Shown: positions 32,039 through 43,605 of the stretch, one piece after another
Position numbering within the stretch: the stretch's first letter is position 1
How the letters are laid out: every line of letters begins with the position of its first letter
Origin: Hermatobates lingyangjiaoensis
Taxonomy: Eukaryota > Arthropoda > Insecta > Hemiptera > Hermatobatidae
NCBI GenBank assembly: GCA_026182355.1
Contig: JAPFBL010000538.1
Location: 62,001 to 126,000 of the forward strand
Direction of reading: 5' to 3'
Length of the DNA stretch: 64,000 nucleotides
Notes under the pieces: model-generated
What the model was told of the DNA's origin: nothing
Seen by the model: only the letters and a program-made list of their open reading frames with translations
The model's database searches: none
Made by a program: the position numbers and the translations under genes

Positions 32039-33143
32039 CGTCCACTACCAGACAGAAAACGAGGGCCGATAGGGGGTCACCCTGTCGGACACCCCGCCCA
32101 ACACGCAATGGCTCCGAATGCCTCCCACATACTTCTAGGCGGGTGGTGCTCTCCCTGTACAATCTTTCTATATAATCGACGAACCCCGCCGGGACTCTGA
32201 GCTCACGTAGCACAAATGCCATGGCCCTGTGGCTCACTGAATCGAAGGCTTTACGAAGGTCTAGAGAAAGAAGATGGAATTCCTTTAATCTGGTCCTGGA
32301 GTCCCTCAGGAGAGCAGATAGGACGGCGATATTTTCTAGACATCCATCAGTGAGCGCTCTCTGACGGGGGTCTACCAACTTGGCTTCTACGAGCCGTTTA
32401 AGGAGAATCTTATGTAACTGACGCACCACCACTGAGCATATACTTATAGGCCTATAGTCACCAGGGCCGGAACTCTGATCCTTTTTAGGAACAAAGACCG
32501 TCCTGGCGACCAACATGCCTTTCGGGAAGCCACCGACTACCATCGCAAGGTTGTAGAAGAGGGCCGTTAGAATAACAGGAACCCTCCTCCACTGTCTGGG
32601 AGTGATGCCATCTAGCCCGGCCGCGGAGGATAGAGGAACATGTGCCTCTAAAACCTCTTCGCACGCTATGGGGCTCCACACAAACTCTAATTCTGGCTTG
32701 GCTTGTAAGCAACGTGGCTTTATACTCTGGGCAGATTCCCCGGCTATCAACGGACTCCAAAACTCTACCATTTCTGGTAGGCTTGGGACCGATGACCGTA
32801 CAGGGCCGTCCAGAATATACCTGCCAGCTCCAGCTCTGTTCCGACGGAAGAGATTCTGCATTGCTGCATATCTCCTCCTTCGCTGCCGCCACTTCTTGGT
32901 TCGTTTAGTCGTCTTCTGCCCACCTACCCGCTTACTCGTGAACAGGTTCAGTAGGACCTCTGGTCCGGAGTTTGATCCGAAACTCTTAAAATAAGTCGGT
33001 ACTGCGGGAGGCGGTGGCCCATGGTGGAGTTCTCTCTCCATTCCACCAACTGAGGTTGGACTCGCAGTGGCTGTTGGTTCTACCATAGTGTTGTGATCGC
33101 TGTGTGGGAAGCAGTAAATCTCGGGAGGATGCCTGCTTAGCAT
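32013..33143 (-). pseudogene. R2-type element: N-terminal region and RT fingers
   Basis: A 376-codon frame. A basic KRTKKWRQRRRRYAAMQNLF segment precedes the RT. Then come SSAAGLDGITPRQW, GDYRPISICSVVVRQLHKIL, LSLDLRKAFDSVSH and VGRGVRQGDPLSALVF. It is cut before YADD by a frameshift. The usual N-terminal zinc fingers and Myb domain of R2 are not recognisable upstream. Confidence 0.85.
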
Positions 33144-33263
33144 ACCGTTGATCTGGAGACTCCAAACCCCCTACTAGTGGGAACGGGCTATGAACTCAGC
33201 TGAATGGACTGGACAACTGGCACTTGTCTGGTAGAGGCTCTAGCTTTTCACGGGATCTCAGAG

Positions 33264-33281
33264 TGGGGACGATTAGATACC
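33264..33281. repeat. 18-bp target-site duplication, left copy
   Basis: TGGGGACGATTAGATACC is identical at 34214-34231 and brackets a truncated R1-type element. Confidence 0.85.
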
Positions 33282-34213
33282 TGTTTTGATTTATTACCAT
33301 ACACCAAAGCCTTCCGACCATAATATGGAACAAAGCAGAGCAGATCGATGTTTTTTACGTGGTGCCCTTTAGCCACACCGCGGAGTGCAGGCGAAGTGAC
33401 ATGAAAGGCCACTCCCCCAGCAATCTCCGGGGTGCCCAAGGTGGACCTCACGGAGGTGGGCATCCACGACAGACATCAAACAAAGTAAAACACAAAGCAA
33501 AACAAAAACACCAGGAACAGAAAACCAAGAGACAGAAGCCGAAGAGCAATCACAAGGACGTCAGAGCAGGAATTTAGCGTTCTTTAACCTTCCAATGTCA
33601 TACACAAATTCCTTGAAGGCGGCAGCAAACCTCCCCTGAATGCCTGAGGATACAACTGGGCGACGAAGTGACCAGTCTTACGAAACCTAGGCCCGGCAAA
33701 CCTATTACATTCTTCCAGAATATGCCAGATGGTCTCAGGAGCCCCCCCGAATGGGCAGGTGGGATCTTCGGCCCTCTTGAAACGGTGAAGATAACTCAAA
33801 AAATCCCCGTGACCGCTTACCACTTGTACCATCCAATGGTCAAACTCAGGGTCTCCAGTGCGAAGTCTCATCGCCACAGATGGAAAAAACTTCATAGTCC
33901 AGCGACCAGTGGAACCACCTGCCCACCGCTCCTGCCAACAATTCATCGCCCAGCGCTTTGCCATCACCAACCTCTCAGGCATTCCTCCGGAATTATCCAC
34001 CGGAATCCATCTTGTCTGATGCCCCTTCCCGATGGCATAGCAATCAGAAATAAGCTTAACCTTAATATCTAGGGGCATCTGACCAGCAATTATTTGTATA
34101 GACAGAGTAGGTGCAATCCTTAAATGCCAATGTTGTAGCAATCCTTAAAGATGTTCAACAGTATTGGCCCTATTAACTTAAATGACTTTTTGAAGAAGGT
34201 GGGAGCCAAACGA
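33282..34213 (-). mobile_element. 5'-truncated R1-type element
   Basis: A 0.93-kb insertion between 18-bp duplications, upstream of the R2-type ORF. It has an ORF2 C-terminus and the 3' UTR shared with 9924-10054 and 21503-21650. Confidence 0.85.
33584..34141 (-). pseudogene. R1-type ORF2 C-terminus
   Basis: The frame reads IAPTLSIQIIAGQMPLDIKV, MNCWQERWAGGSTGRWTMKF, VVSGHGDFLSYLHRFK and C...GGAPETIWHILEEC, the same C-terminal domain as at 21871-22230. No upstream RT is present. Confidence 0.8.
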
Positions 34214-35084
34214 TGGGGACGATTAGATACCGCCCCCTACGAGCCCTTTATATTACGAATAGAGAGACCTTAAAGACTCTTTAGCACTTATTACCACAGA
34301 CCAGGTGGCGTTTAGCCATCTCTCTATGAGTCATTCACTATGGTACTAAAGACTCCCCATAATGACCCCTGATGGGGTCCGATGAACTACCAGTAGCAAG
34401 CTCTGGTCCCGAAGTAACCAGATTGCCCTATTCGGAGGGGAGCAACCGAATTCTCATGAATCCTGTGGTAGTCCTTAACCTGTAAGGCATATGTAGCAAG
34501 CCTGGCCAGTTAGCTTGAATTTTTTTTTAAATGTGTGCATGAACAATCTCTTTTTATCCTTGTAATTATTTTTTAAAAAATTTCAGTGCTGAATACATGT
34601 CATTTAGGTTCTTTTGTATTACAAATCGTCAATAGGTGTAAACTCTGTTGTTCTTAATCAATTATAAGTCAAAAATGTAAACTTTTTTAGCTAAGCAAGC
34701 TACCTTTCCATTGTTTTAAATCCAAAAGTTTTTATATGAATTCCAAAATTTATCGCTCTATAGAGCGATTTAAGTTTAAGAGAGACAAAATGGAAACGTT
34801 TAGAATCCTATTCGGGGGAAATAAAAGTAACTTTTACATGATGCAATATTGCCCTAAAGAATAGTGACTCATCTACAGTGTAGGACTGTGGAATGGTTAG
34901 TAAGATATGAATTAGGTTCTATCAAAACGAATGAGGATTATATCCTGCCCACAATCTTTTGGATACGCACATCTAAACTGAAAACTTAACAGGTGTAAAG
35001 AAAATCAAAACATTTCTTCACAAAAGTCACGTTTTTTATGTCGACTTTATTCATCGTCATTTGCAAAGAGGTTAACGGTATTAT
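34214..35084. other. R2-type 5' flank and unannotated sequence
   Basis: The right duplication copy lies at 34214-34231. From there to about 34500 the sequence is of ordinary GC content and may be the R2-type 5' UTR. The rest is AT-rich with no gene seen. Confidence 0.4.
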
Positions 35085-35262
35085 TTCTTTGTCTATCCTT
35101 ATCTATACTCTTTGTGATTTCTTTGTCTATCCTTATCTATACTCTTTGTGATTTCTTTGTCTATCCTTATCTATACTCTTTGTGATTTCTTTGTCTATCC
35201 TTATCTATACTCTTTGTGATTTCTTTGTCTATCCTTATCTATACTCTTTGTGATTTCTTTTA
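35085..35262. repeat. 34-bp minisatellite, about 5 copies
   Basis: Unit TTTCTTTGTCTATCCTTATC plus 14 more bases, nearly perfect copies. Confidence 0.95.
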
Positions 35263-35432
35263 CTAGAAATCTTATAGGTTTCCCTGGTAAAACAATCCTG
35301 CGCATTCTTTGTTATGTATTGCTTATCTAAAGCAGCCACTAGGCTGAAGCTAAGCCATTTATAACTTTGCCCACCTTTCAACTACAAAATTCTATAAAAA
35401 CATATTGCTTCAAGTAATAGATTAACATAAAA

Positions 35433-35482
<50 letters not shown>

Positions 35483-36239
35483 TACGTTACATATTTATAA
35501 AAGTTTTTAAAAGTTTGCAGAATTGAAACGTCCAGATATTGATGATTGTGTATGAAACACAAGTATCTCATTTACCAAAGGCAAAGTGAGCTTATTTAAT
35601 ACGGTATAAGACGTATCAGAGAGATGAAACAATTAACTTTTTTGTATATTTGTTGATAAATTGAACTATACTTTAGGCAGAAAGTACAAACAATTCATGT
35701 TGGTACTATAATTAAGTGGAAATTATATAAAAGTAGCTAACAAACAGCTGTCATTCAAAAATCTCAAGATTCCGGAAAATAACTGAGGTTCATCCTAAGA
35801 TCCCAAGTTCAGGATAGAAATCCCAAGTGATGGTAGCCCTGATGATATATATATATATAAATGACTTTGGGGACTGGAAAGCTTGTAAATCCGTCAAACT
35901 CATGAAATAGCATTACTCACTATTACTACGCTTTTAAAAACATTCCCATATCACTCTATGTTTATTATCAAGTGTAATATGTACATAAATGTGTTAATTG
36001 CCTCCCAAAATGTACTCTCATTGGCTAAGTTGTCCTATTTTTTAAAAGTATCTTTTTTAAATGTTAATGTTAAATATGTATATATGTGTCTGTACGTTTT
36101 AAACCATCTTAATTGAAATATTACTCTTTTTATTTTCCCTTTACTTACTATTATATTTATTAAAAGAAATTTGATAGTTACTTTGTGGTTTTATTTAATT
36201 ATTAAAGTAAGCATCAGAAACAAGACTGGTGAGAATTTA
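35263..36239. other. AT-rich sequence, no gene seen
   Basis: Holds a (TA)n tract at 35434-35480 and a short one near 35848. Nothing else is recognised. Confidence 0.6.
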
Positions 36240-36880
36240 GTGATAAGGCCTTGGATATCAAATTCACGTAACGAATGTAGTAACATTGTAACTTTGATCT
36301 GAGATTCACGTAACGAGTATAGTAACATTGTAAGTTTGATATCAGACTCTCATAACGGGTATATTAACATGGTAAGTTTGATAGCATATTCATGTACCGA
36401 TATCATAACATAGTAACTTTGATACTCCTATCATATTCACGTAACGAGTATAGTAACATGGTAAGATTGATATCAGATTCACGTAACGAATATAGTAACA
36501 TGGAAAGTTTGATATCAGATTTACGCAACAAGTGTAGTAACATGGTAAGTTTGATATCAGATTTACGCAACAAGTGTAGTAACATGGTAAGTTTGATATT
36601 ATATTCACGTAACGAGTATAGTAACATGGTAAGTTTGATATCAGATTTACGTAACAAGTATAGTAACATGGTAAGTTTGATATTATATTCACGTAACGAG
36701 TATAGTAACATGGTAAGTTTGATATCAGATTTACGCAGCAAGTTGAGTAACATGGTAAGTTTGATATCAGATTTACGCAACAAGTGGAGTAACATGGTAA
36801 GTTAGATATTATATTAATGTAACGAATATCATAACAGTAACATTGATATCAGATTCACGTAAAGAGAATAGTAAGAGGGT
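36240..36880. repeat. 42-bp minisatellite, about 15 copies
   Basis: The unit contains ACGTAACGAGTATAGTAACA and then TGGTAAGTTTGATATCAGAT. The period is 14 codons and the unit lacks stops in several frames, which creates long but meaningless ORFs on both strands. Confidence 0.95.
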
Positions 36881-37557
36881 AAGTTTAAATTCTATCTACA
36901 GATGAGACGAAAAGTAACTGTCTAGCTAGTTTTCCTGTAATAATGCAAGTCATTTAATCGCCCTACTTAAAAACAGAACAATCATGAAAAATTCCAGGAT
37001 ATAATCCAGGTTGTCCAACGTAATTATTTTGTTTATATCTATTTTTAGATTTGCAGTATAATGAGATGGGGGATAAGTTAGGGTGGCAAGCCGGATTATT
37101 AAATCTCAGCTGTATTAGCTGTTTTGTTTACGGACTTGTATTGAGTTTTCAATTTTGACTAGTATCTAGACTAATTCGATCATCCAACACCTTATTTTTA
37201 ATGCAATCATCTTCACATAACTGAAGATAAACTCTAAATTAATTCATTTATAATAATGGACATATTAAGACAGTTCTCTTTATTTACATTTATTGTACAA
37301 TTTGAATTGTGAAAAAAACAACAACAATGGTTTCTTTCTGTTTGACTCTACTGAGAGCACAATATGCGATTGGCTATATGAAACTCTTTTTTTACATAAA
37401 TGAACTAAAACTCTCTGTAGATGTATTCCTTGAGACTTATGAATAGTCATGGCAAATGCTGACTAAATTGTTAGTTGATATACAGATATATCAACGAACA
37501 ATACCTACTTACTACAGTATGAGGCACCTCAAAGTACCAGTAATTTTTAAATTAATA
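36881..37557. other. AT-rich sequence, no gene seen
   Basis: No repeats or coding motifs recognised. Confidence 0.5.
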
Positions 37558-38720
37558 CTAGACGACCCTTGTGTCACTCAGTGTTAAGAAATTATATCGG
37601 CAATTAATAAAATACATTCACTGAGTGTGATAGACAGGAATAACTGTTATTGTTGATTCTTGTTATTAAGTCGTGAAAACAAAGATCTTATATGTATCAA
37701 GCTCTTGATATAGTATTCTTAACATGATTCAAGATATATACACAGAAAGTATATATAGTAAAACAATAAATTATTTAAAAGTGAAAAATTTTATTATGTA
37801 AATAAATAAAACATCAATTCAAGTTATATATTCAATATAAATAAATGATCAAACCACAATGAGAAATGGGAAAACAAGACTAAGATCTTGTCAGAGTCAG
37901 AAACCCAACTGTAGGGTTTTTGACTCTGACGAAGACCGCTTGTTACGGTTAAAAGATCTTAGTCTTCTTTTCCCATTTCTTATTGTGGTTTGATCATTGA
38001 TTGTTATTTCTCGTGTTTATGTGAAACTTTTTATTTATTCTAATATGTAAGTTGAAATGTTCCATTTATCTTACCCAACTAATATAACATTAATGTAAGG
38101 CATGTGTCTCTATAATGCTACCTTAGAACAGTCGTATTTAAACTGACATTTCTGTTCAAGTTTGTATTTCTAAAATTATTCATTTCAAACCTCTAATGTA
38201 ATAGTTTATTGTATATACTATCCGAGTCTCATACATCTGTTTATTGCTTAACTTCCTAATATGATTGTTAAATCGAAACGTTGGTTTCCAAAGTTTGACT
38301 TGAACCTGGAAAACTGACCGATTCCTGATAAATACAATTTGTTTTATATATATATATATATATATATATGTATGAAAAGAATTAACAGTAAATACATGAA
38401 CTAAAAAAAAACATGGTCTAAACAACAATGATTTCCATAAATGGGACAGAGTTCTTTCGTAGAAAAACTCGTCAAGTTTATTCTATAACATAAATAGATT
38501 TTACATCTGGAGTCAGTAATTTTACTTGAGTTGAGAGAATTTATTTTTAATTCTTCTTTCTTTTTAATGCCATTTATGTAAAAAATATATTACTTCCTGT
38601 TTTCTTCAATATTTTATTTGAATAATTCGTGATAAACTGGAATTAACAAGTATTCAAATTTTCATTTGTGAGCAAATATTTAAAAATTGAACATCAGAGT
38701 TATATAAGTATATTGTTCTG
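37558..38720 (+). repeat. Interspersed repeat R, copy 1
   Basis: It resembles 48903-50370 (same strand) along most of its length. Parts of it also match 39960-40640 and 46190-47060 on the other strand. It contains GAAACGTTGG at about 38275, a possible hammerhead remnant. A family-D palindrome is inserted at 37846. The class is unknown, and it may be a decayed PLE. Confidence 0.65.
37846..38000. repeat. Family-D PLE palindrome, left arm deleted
   Basis: Inverted arms of about 65 bp. The left hammerhead has lost stem II. The right one (37926-37954, +) has CTGACGA and a complete stem II, but GAAA has mutated to AAAA. Confidence 0.7.
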
Positions 38721-39959
38721 AGATAAAATGGATAAACCAACAAAAGTCTCCACACAAATGAAGTTTTATTCAACGCATTTCGAACACTTTGTGTTCATCA
38801 TCAGGAAGACACTATAACTTTTATCCCAGAATGAGTAAATACCACACAATTACGGATTGCACAACTAATGATAACTATATTGATATTGTATTTGTTTTTC
38901 TCTAATGTATAAATCATAAAGATAACTTGAAATGAGTCATCCCTATTTCAAGTTATGAGGATGACTTTATGCTAGGTGAGGTTGCTTAAACAAACATTCA
39001 AATGTTTTACTATATTTGTTGGGAATATACGTTGGAATCTAAACGTATTGCATTGGTATTTGTATACGTATTGCAAATATTTTGGTGTAATTAATGAATT
39101 TGTGTCTTTAAAGTTGAATAAAACTATTGTTTTCTGGATTTGCCTGTCTTTGTTATAGCTATCGCATTCCTACAGAGAGAGGTTTACCACAGCAGAAAAA
39201 CTACACCTCATGGAGGGAAAAAAGCAGTATTTCTGGAATCAGCGTCTTTTTGTCTTTTTTTTTTTTTTATTGGTTAAAACTATACCTTAGCAGGGTGACA
39301 ACGTCACAAAGACCAGAAAATATTTATCTTCATCAAAATTCAATCAAGTATCTAATTTTAGATGACTTTTATTAGTCCCAGACTTTCATCTTACTACAGT
39401 ACTCGTATACATATTCACTCGAAATCAAAGAAAACTAAACATTTTTCAAAAGAAAAATATAATTGAAATCATTAAAAAAAAAATTTGTTAAATTAAATTA
39501 ACTGGCTACGAAAATAGGTATAATAAATTTTTGAACCCCCCCCCCCCCCCTTAAAAACTAGTTATGTAAAATTTATTTTTAATTTGCAAAATATTACAGT
39601 TGCAAACTTTGGAAAATGATTTTCTAAAAGCTTAGACTTTTCAAGTAATGATTGATAAATAGTCTTCCTTTCTAAATGCCAGAATTGTAATTCTTTATAT
39701 TTTTTAACATTTTTCTCAATTAACCGCAGAAGTAACCTTATGGTTCAAAAGAGTTGCAGATTTTCCACGCCTGGCCAATCCCAACCATCCCTTATTAATA
39801 CGATTTTCCAGCAAACCTGACGAGTTTTTTTCGAAAGATCTCAGTCCTATTTTTGGAAATCTTATTCTTAGGCGATGTTTTTTCTTTCTTTCACGTATTT
39901 ACTTTTAATTCTTGTTAGCCATATATATATATATATATATATATAACAAATTTTATTTA
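38721..39959. other. AT-rich sequence with one hammerhead-like core
   Basis: No gene is seen apart from the core at 38778-38804. A run of about 12 C lies near 39537-39550 and a (TA)n tract at 39921-39945. Confidence 0.5.
38778..38804 (-). ncRNA. Hammerhead-like core
   Basis: The minus strand has CTGATGA, a 6-bp stem II (GAACAC/GTGTTC) and GAAA. Both boxes are intact and this is one of the strongest stems. A truncated relative is at 61375-61412. Confidence 0.6.
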
Positions 39960-40640
39960 TCTGGAATCGATGAGCTTTCCAGCTTGAAATAAAACTTTCA
40001 AAGCCAACGTTTTAATTTAAGAATCGTATTAGGAACTTAAGCATTAAACAGACGTATGGAAGTCCGATAGTATATATAATAAACTATTACATTAGAGGTT
40101 TCAAATAAATAATTTTAGAAATATAAAGTTGAACACAAATGTCAGCTTAAATACGATTGTTCTAAGGTAATATTATAAAGACACATTCCTTTAATTAATA
40201 TTATTTTATGTTGGGAATAAATAAAATATTAAAAAATAAAATAAATTAATAATATTTATATAAATATAATAAATAAAATATTATTTTATAAATGGAATAA
40301 TTCAATTTACAGGTTTTGTTAGTTTTAAATATGCTTCATTGTGCATATACCTTGTATTGATGTTTCATTTATTTATGTAATAAAGTAAATTAAATTTCTT
40401 ACTTTTAAATGATTTTTTGTTTCATTTACTTAATATACTTATTTTTTATATATCTTGATTAATTTAAGAATCTATTTCAAACGCTTGGACCATATAAGAA
40501 TCTTTGTTTTTCATACCTTACTAACAATAAATAGCAAAACAGTTATTCCTGTCAATCACATTCAGTGCATGTATCTTATTAACTGTTGCTGTAATTTCTT
40601 AACACTGAATGACACAAGGGGACACCGGTCGTCTGGTATA
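39960..40640 (-). repeat. Interspersed repeat R, inverted copy
   Basis: Reverse complement of parts of 37558-38340, including the segment next to GAAACGTTGG (here at about 39998-40010) and the CACTGAATG...CACAAG end near 40600-40635. Confidence 0.6.
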
Positions 40641-42116
40641 TTATAAATTTAACAGATGGTAAATCATAAAGCACTGTATTCATTTTCGCTGATTCAGATC
40701 TGATAATATTTTATTCAATTGGTGAAGTTAATAAATTTTAAATAAATTAATATTAATCTCTACAAATTATTCTGCTCTAAATTCATGTATATATACATCA
40801 TAAACCAAATTATGTTCTTTATATTAGAATTAATTAAATGCTAATATTTTAAAGCCAAACTGCTTGCAAAAAGGAGTAGGGTAGGTTATGTTAGGTTGCA
40901 GTGGGAGTCTCACAAGGGAACACACATTGGCGCTTTCCATACCATACAATCAACATTCTATATTGGGAGTCCTAAATTTTGCCTAACTCAGATGTATTTA
41001 GTGTAGGGAATTTTATCGAGTACTTATATGTTAAAAATATAATATTGTTAAGTGTAAAAAATTAACCACAGTTCGACATATTTTTTTATGCATCCATGAT
41101 GTAATGGATGGTTGTCGAACAAAGTGTTTGACTTGTTATCAAACAAAACACTAGTTGGTTCTTAACGAGTTTGATATTATGTTTACTAATATAGTAAAGT
41201 TGAGTTTGGAATACTCCAGGTTTTTGATCATAGTTTTTATTCCTGTTCGAATTTATTATTTAGGAGTAAGGCAGGACGGGTCAGCTAATACGTTAATAAT
41301 TAAATACCAGACTAAGTTCAAAGTGAACACGACATTCATTGACTGTTACGCGGTAGGAAGTTCTCATTAATAAAATCATGGGAACTTGTTACCAAGTGAC
41401 ACCAGTAGTCTTCAGATTTCTGTTAATATGTCTAGATAAATTCAAGCATATAAAGTTAAACTTTTTTTTATAAAAGCGATATCAATCAAAATAGGTAATA
41501 ATAAAGTAAAATAAATAAAAAAATCAGGAGTGGCATGCACTCAACTTTATTATGAGTAAACTTAATATCAATGTTCTTGGGTATATAATATATAATGTCT
41601 CATTTAAGCATAATGTAAACATCTAAATCGAAGATGTTTATTAGTCTCTAATTTCTGAGGTAGTATAGATAGTGATTGATCCATTTATCAATATATAAGC
41701 TCTTTTTTGTACATCCCACAGCTGATGCAAATAATCTCATTAGTATAGCTACAGCAGTAATAACATTTTTGAAAAGACAAAGTGAAAATTTCTTGATACG
41801 AAATAATCTCCTACAAGAGAACATGGCGTTTGTTCAAACAGCTAGTGGATTCTTATATCGGTTACTTGATCTCCTTCTACACTGAATATTTAAGTCAAAT
41901 TTTCAAATTTAAATCAAACATATACTCTTATTTTCTTTGAAAAACATCATAAACATCCAAGAAAAAATGTCGTTTTAAGATAATTTATAATTAAGGATAG
42001 ACAATAATTACATTTATTAATCTTCAAACGAAAGATTTCCATTTTATTATAAAATAATAATCGATATATTAGATTTCGATATCGAATTATTCGATATATT
42101 ATTTTCAATTTGAAGT
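40641..42116. other. AT-rich sequence with a SINE fragment
   Basis: No gene is seen. 40945-41010 matches the body of the SINE at 63105-63160 (TTGGGAGTCCTAAATTTTGC). Confidence 0.5.
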
Positions 42117-42788
42117 CATCTATATAAATAAAATAATGATTTTATCTGTACATTGCTTAGAACTGACTCAATTCAAGTTTTCTTTACGTTTCATACATTG
42201 GAGAAACCGAATCCACCCTTTGAAAAATTTCTGTCGGTTTGTCTGTTTGTCCGCAAAACTTTGTCCCAAGTAAACTCAGCTACCATAAGACATGTAAAGC
42301 TGAAACTTTTACAGTAGATTTGGGTAGTTCTAACTTAAAATATAGGCTCTGAATTATTCGGAAATTCAACGTAGAAGTGAAGTTATGGACGTTTAAAGCA
42401 AAAACGTTTGTCACAAGTAAACTCAGCCACCATAAGACATGGCGAGCTGAAACTTTGACACTGGATTTGTGTATGTCTAACTTAAAATATGGGTTCTAAA
42501 TAGATTCATAATTAAGTACAGAAACGAAGTTATAGGGCTTTAAGCGTATTTTCCTAACTTCACAGACAAGTTTGTTTTGAAAATACACAGGTGAAGCAAG
42601 TAGGTATTGTTGATTTTAATTTCAATGGAGCATATGAATATATTGCGTACTAGCAAACGTACCCGTCTTTGACGGAATCAAAAATTCTATTATACTTGGT
42701 ATTCCAAAATATCAATTATAGTATTATATATACTAATACTATAATTAGAAATTATAGAATAGTAGAAAATACCATTATTAGTACAGTG

Positions 42789-43112
42789 TTAAACAAATGC
42801 CTCTGTATACACCACATTAGCTGTCTGTCCTTTAGGTTCACGGAAGAACAAACAGTTTGAACCTCTGTCTCTTGAGCAAGTAAACTATAGTTGACCACGT
42901 GAGAAAAACTTGGTCTCGCTAACTTGAATTCCTGCGTTAGATAAAGTCTCCCTTTGCGACTTAGTTAACGTCATTGCGAAATAGACTCTGACAGAACTTA
43001 GCAATCATTTCAACGGAAACAGACAGTGGCTCGGAATCAATGGTATGTGAAGTATACACACAGACTCCCCAATACCACATCCAGTCATTATGTCCGCCTC
43101 TATGGCATATCT
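42789..43112 (-). pseudogene. Helitron helicase C-terminus
   Basis: One frame, interrupted by two in-frame stops, reads RYAIEADIMTGCGIGESVCI, HIPLIPSHCLFPLK, VRVYFAMTLTKSQRETLSNA (helicase motif VI region, A-M-T-x2-K-S-Q), FFSRGQL, FTCSR and GQTANVVYTEAFV, ending at a natural stop. This is the end of the PIF1-like helicase of a Helitron. The 3' terminus follows about 125 bp downstream. Confidence 0.8.
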
Positions 43113-43214
43113 GTGTAGAGCACGAACTAAGATGGAGACTTCATCTAACGCAGGAATACAAGGTGTAAAAATTGTAATACAAGGAGGAATACTTGGAATA
43201 CAAGGCAGGAATAA

Positions 43215-43340
43215 TGTAAAAAATTGACCAAGTTTTTCTCACATGGTCAAATGTAGTTTACTTGCTCATGGGTCAGAGGTTTCAACTCTTTCTTCTACCA
43301 TGAACCTGAAGGACAGACAGCTAATTTAGTGAATTTAGAG
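43215..43340 (+). pseudogene. Helitron helicase C-terminus, second copy
   Basis: The + strand reads FFSHGQM, a stop, FTCSWVRGFN, then GQTANLVNLEAFV and a stop, homologous to the minus copy. It is joined head to head with it and followed by its own 3' hairpin at 43436-43448. Confidence 0.75.
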
Positions 43341-43547
43341 GCATTTGTTTAACAATGTAGTAATAATGGTATTTTCTACTGTTCTATAATTTCTAATGAC
43401 ATTTTGGAATACCAAAAATGACGGAACTTCTGATTCCGTCAAAGACGGGTACGTTTGCTATGTATTATATATAACTGTAAACTTTTTTTTAATTTAATAT
43501 TTGCTTAATAAATACACTGGTAATAATGTAAGGTATGGGACCAGAGT

Positions 43548-43605
43548 AGCCCAGTGGCTTGCGTGATCGCCGATGACAGTAGTGCAAATGTATTATAAAT
43601 AAATG
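43548..43605 (+). mobile_element. tRNA-like SINE head
   Basis: GTAGCCCAGTGGCTTGCG matches the Pol III box A consensus (TRGCNNAGYNGG). Related copies start at about 43688 and 43818. No convincing box B is seen. Confidence 0.4.

Noticed and set aside
30778..33577. Several + strand frames of 70-130 codons
   Set aside because: Antisense shadows of the R2-type and R1-type coding regions, favoured by their higher GC.
35085..35262. CRISPR-like regular repeats (also 49057-49370, 61565-61745 and 62066-62465)
   Set aside because: Direct tandem repeats without unique spacers in a eukaryotic intron or intergenic context.
36390..36805. Long open frames on both strands
   Set aside because: They arise from a 42-bp minisatellite whose period is a multiple of three and which lacks stops. 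No protein features.
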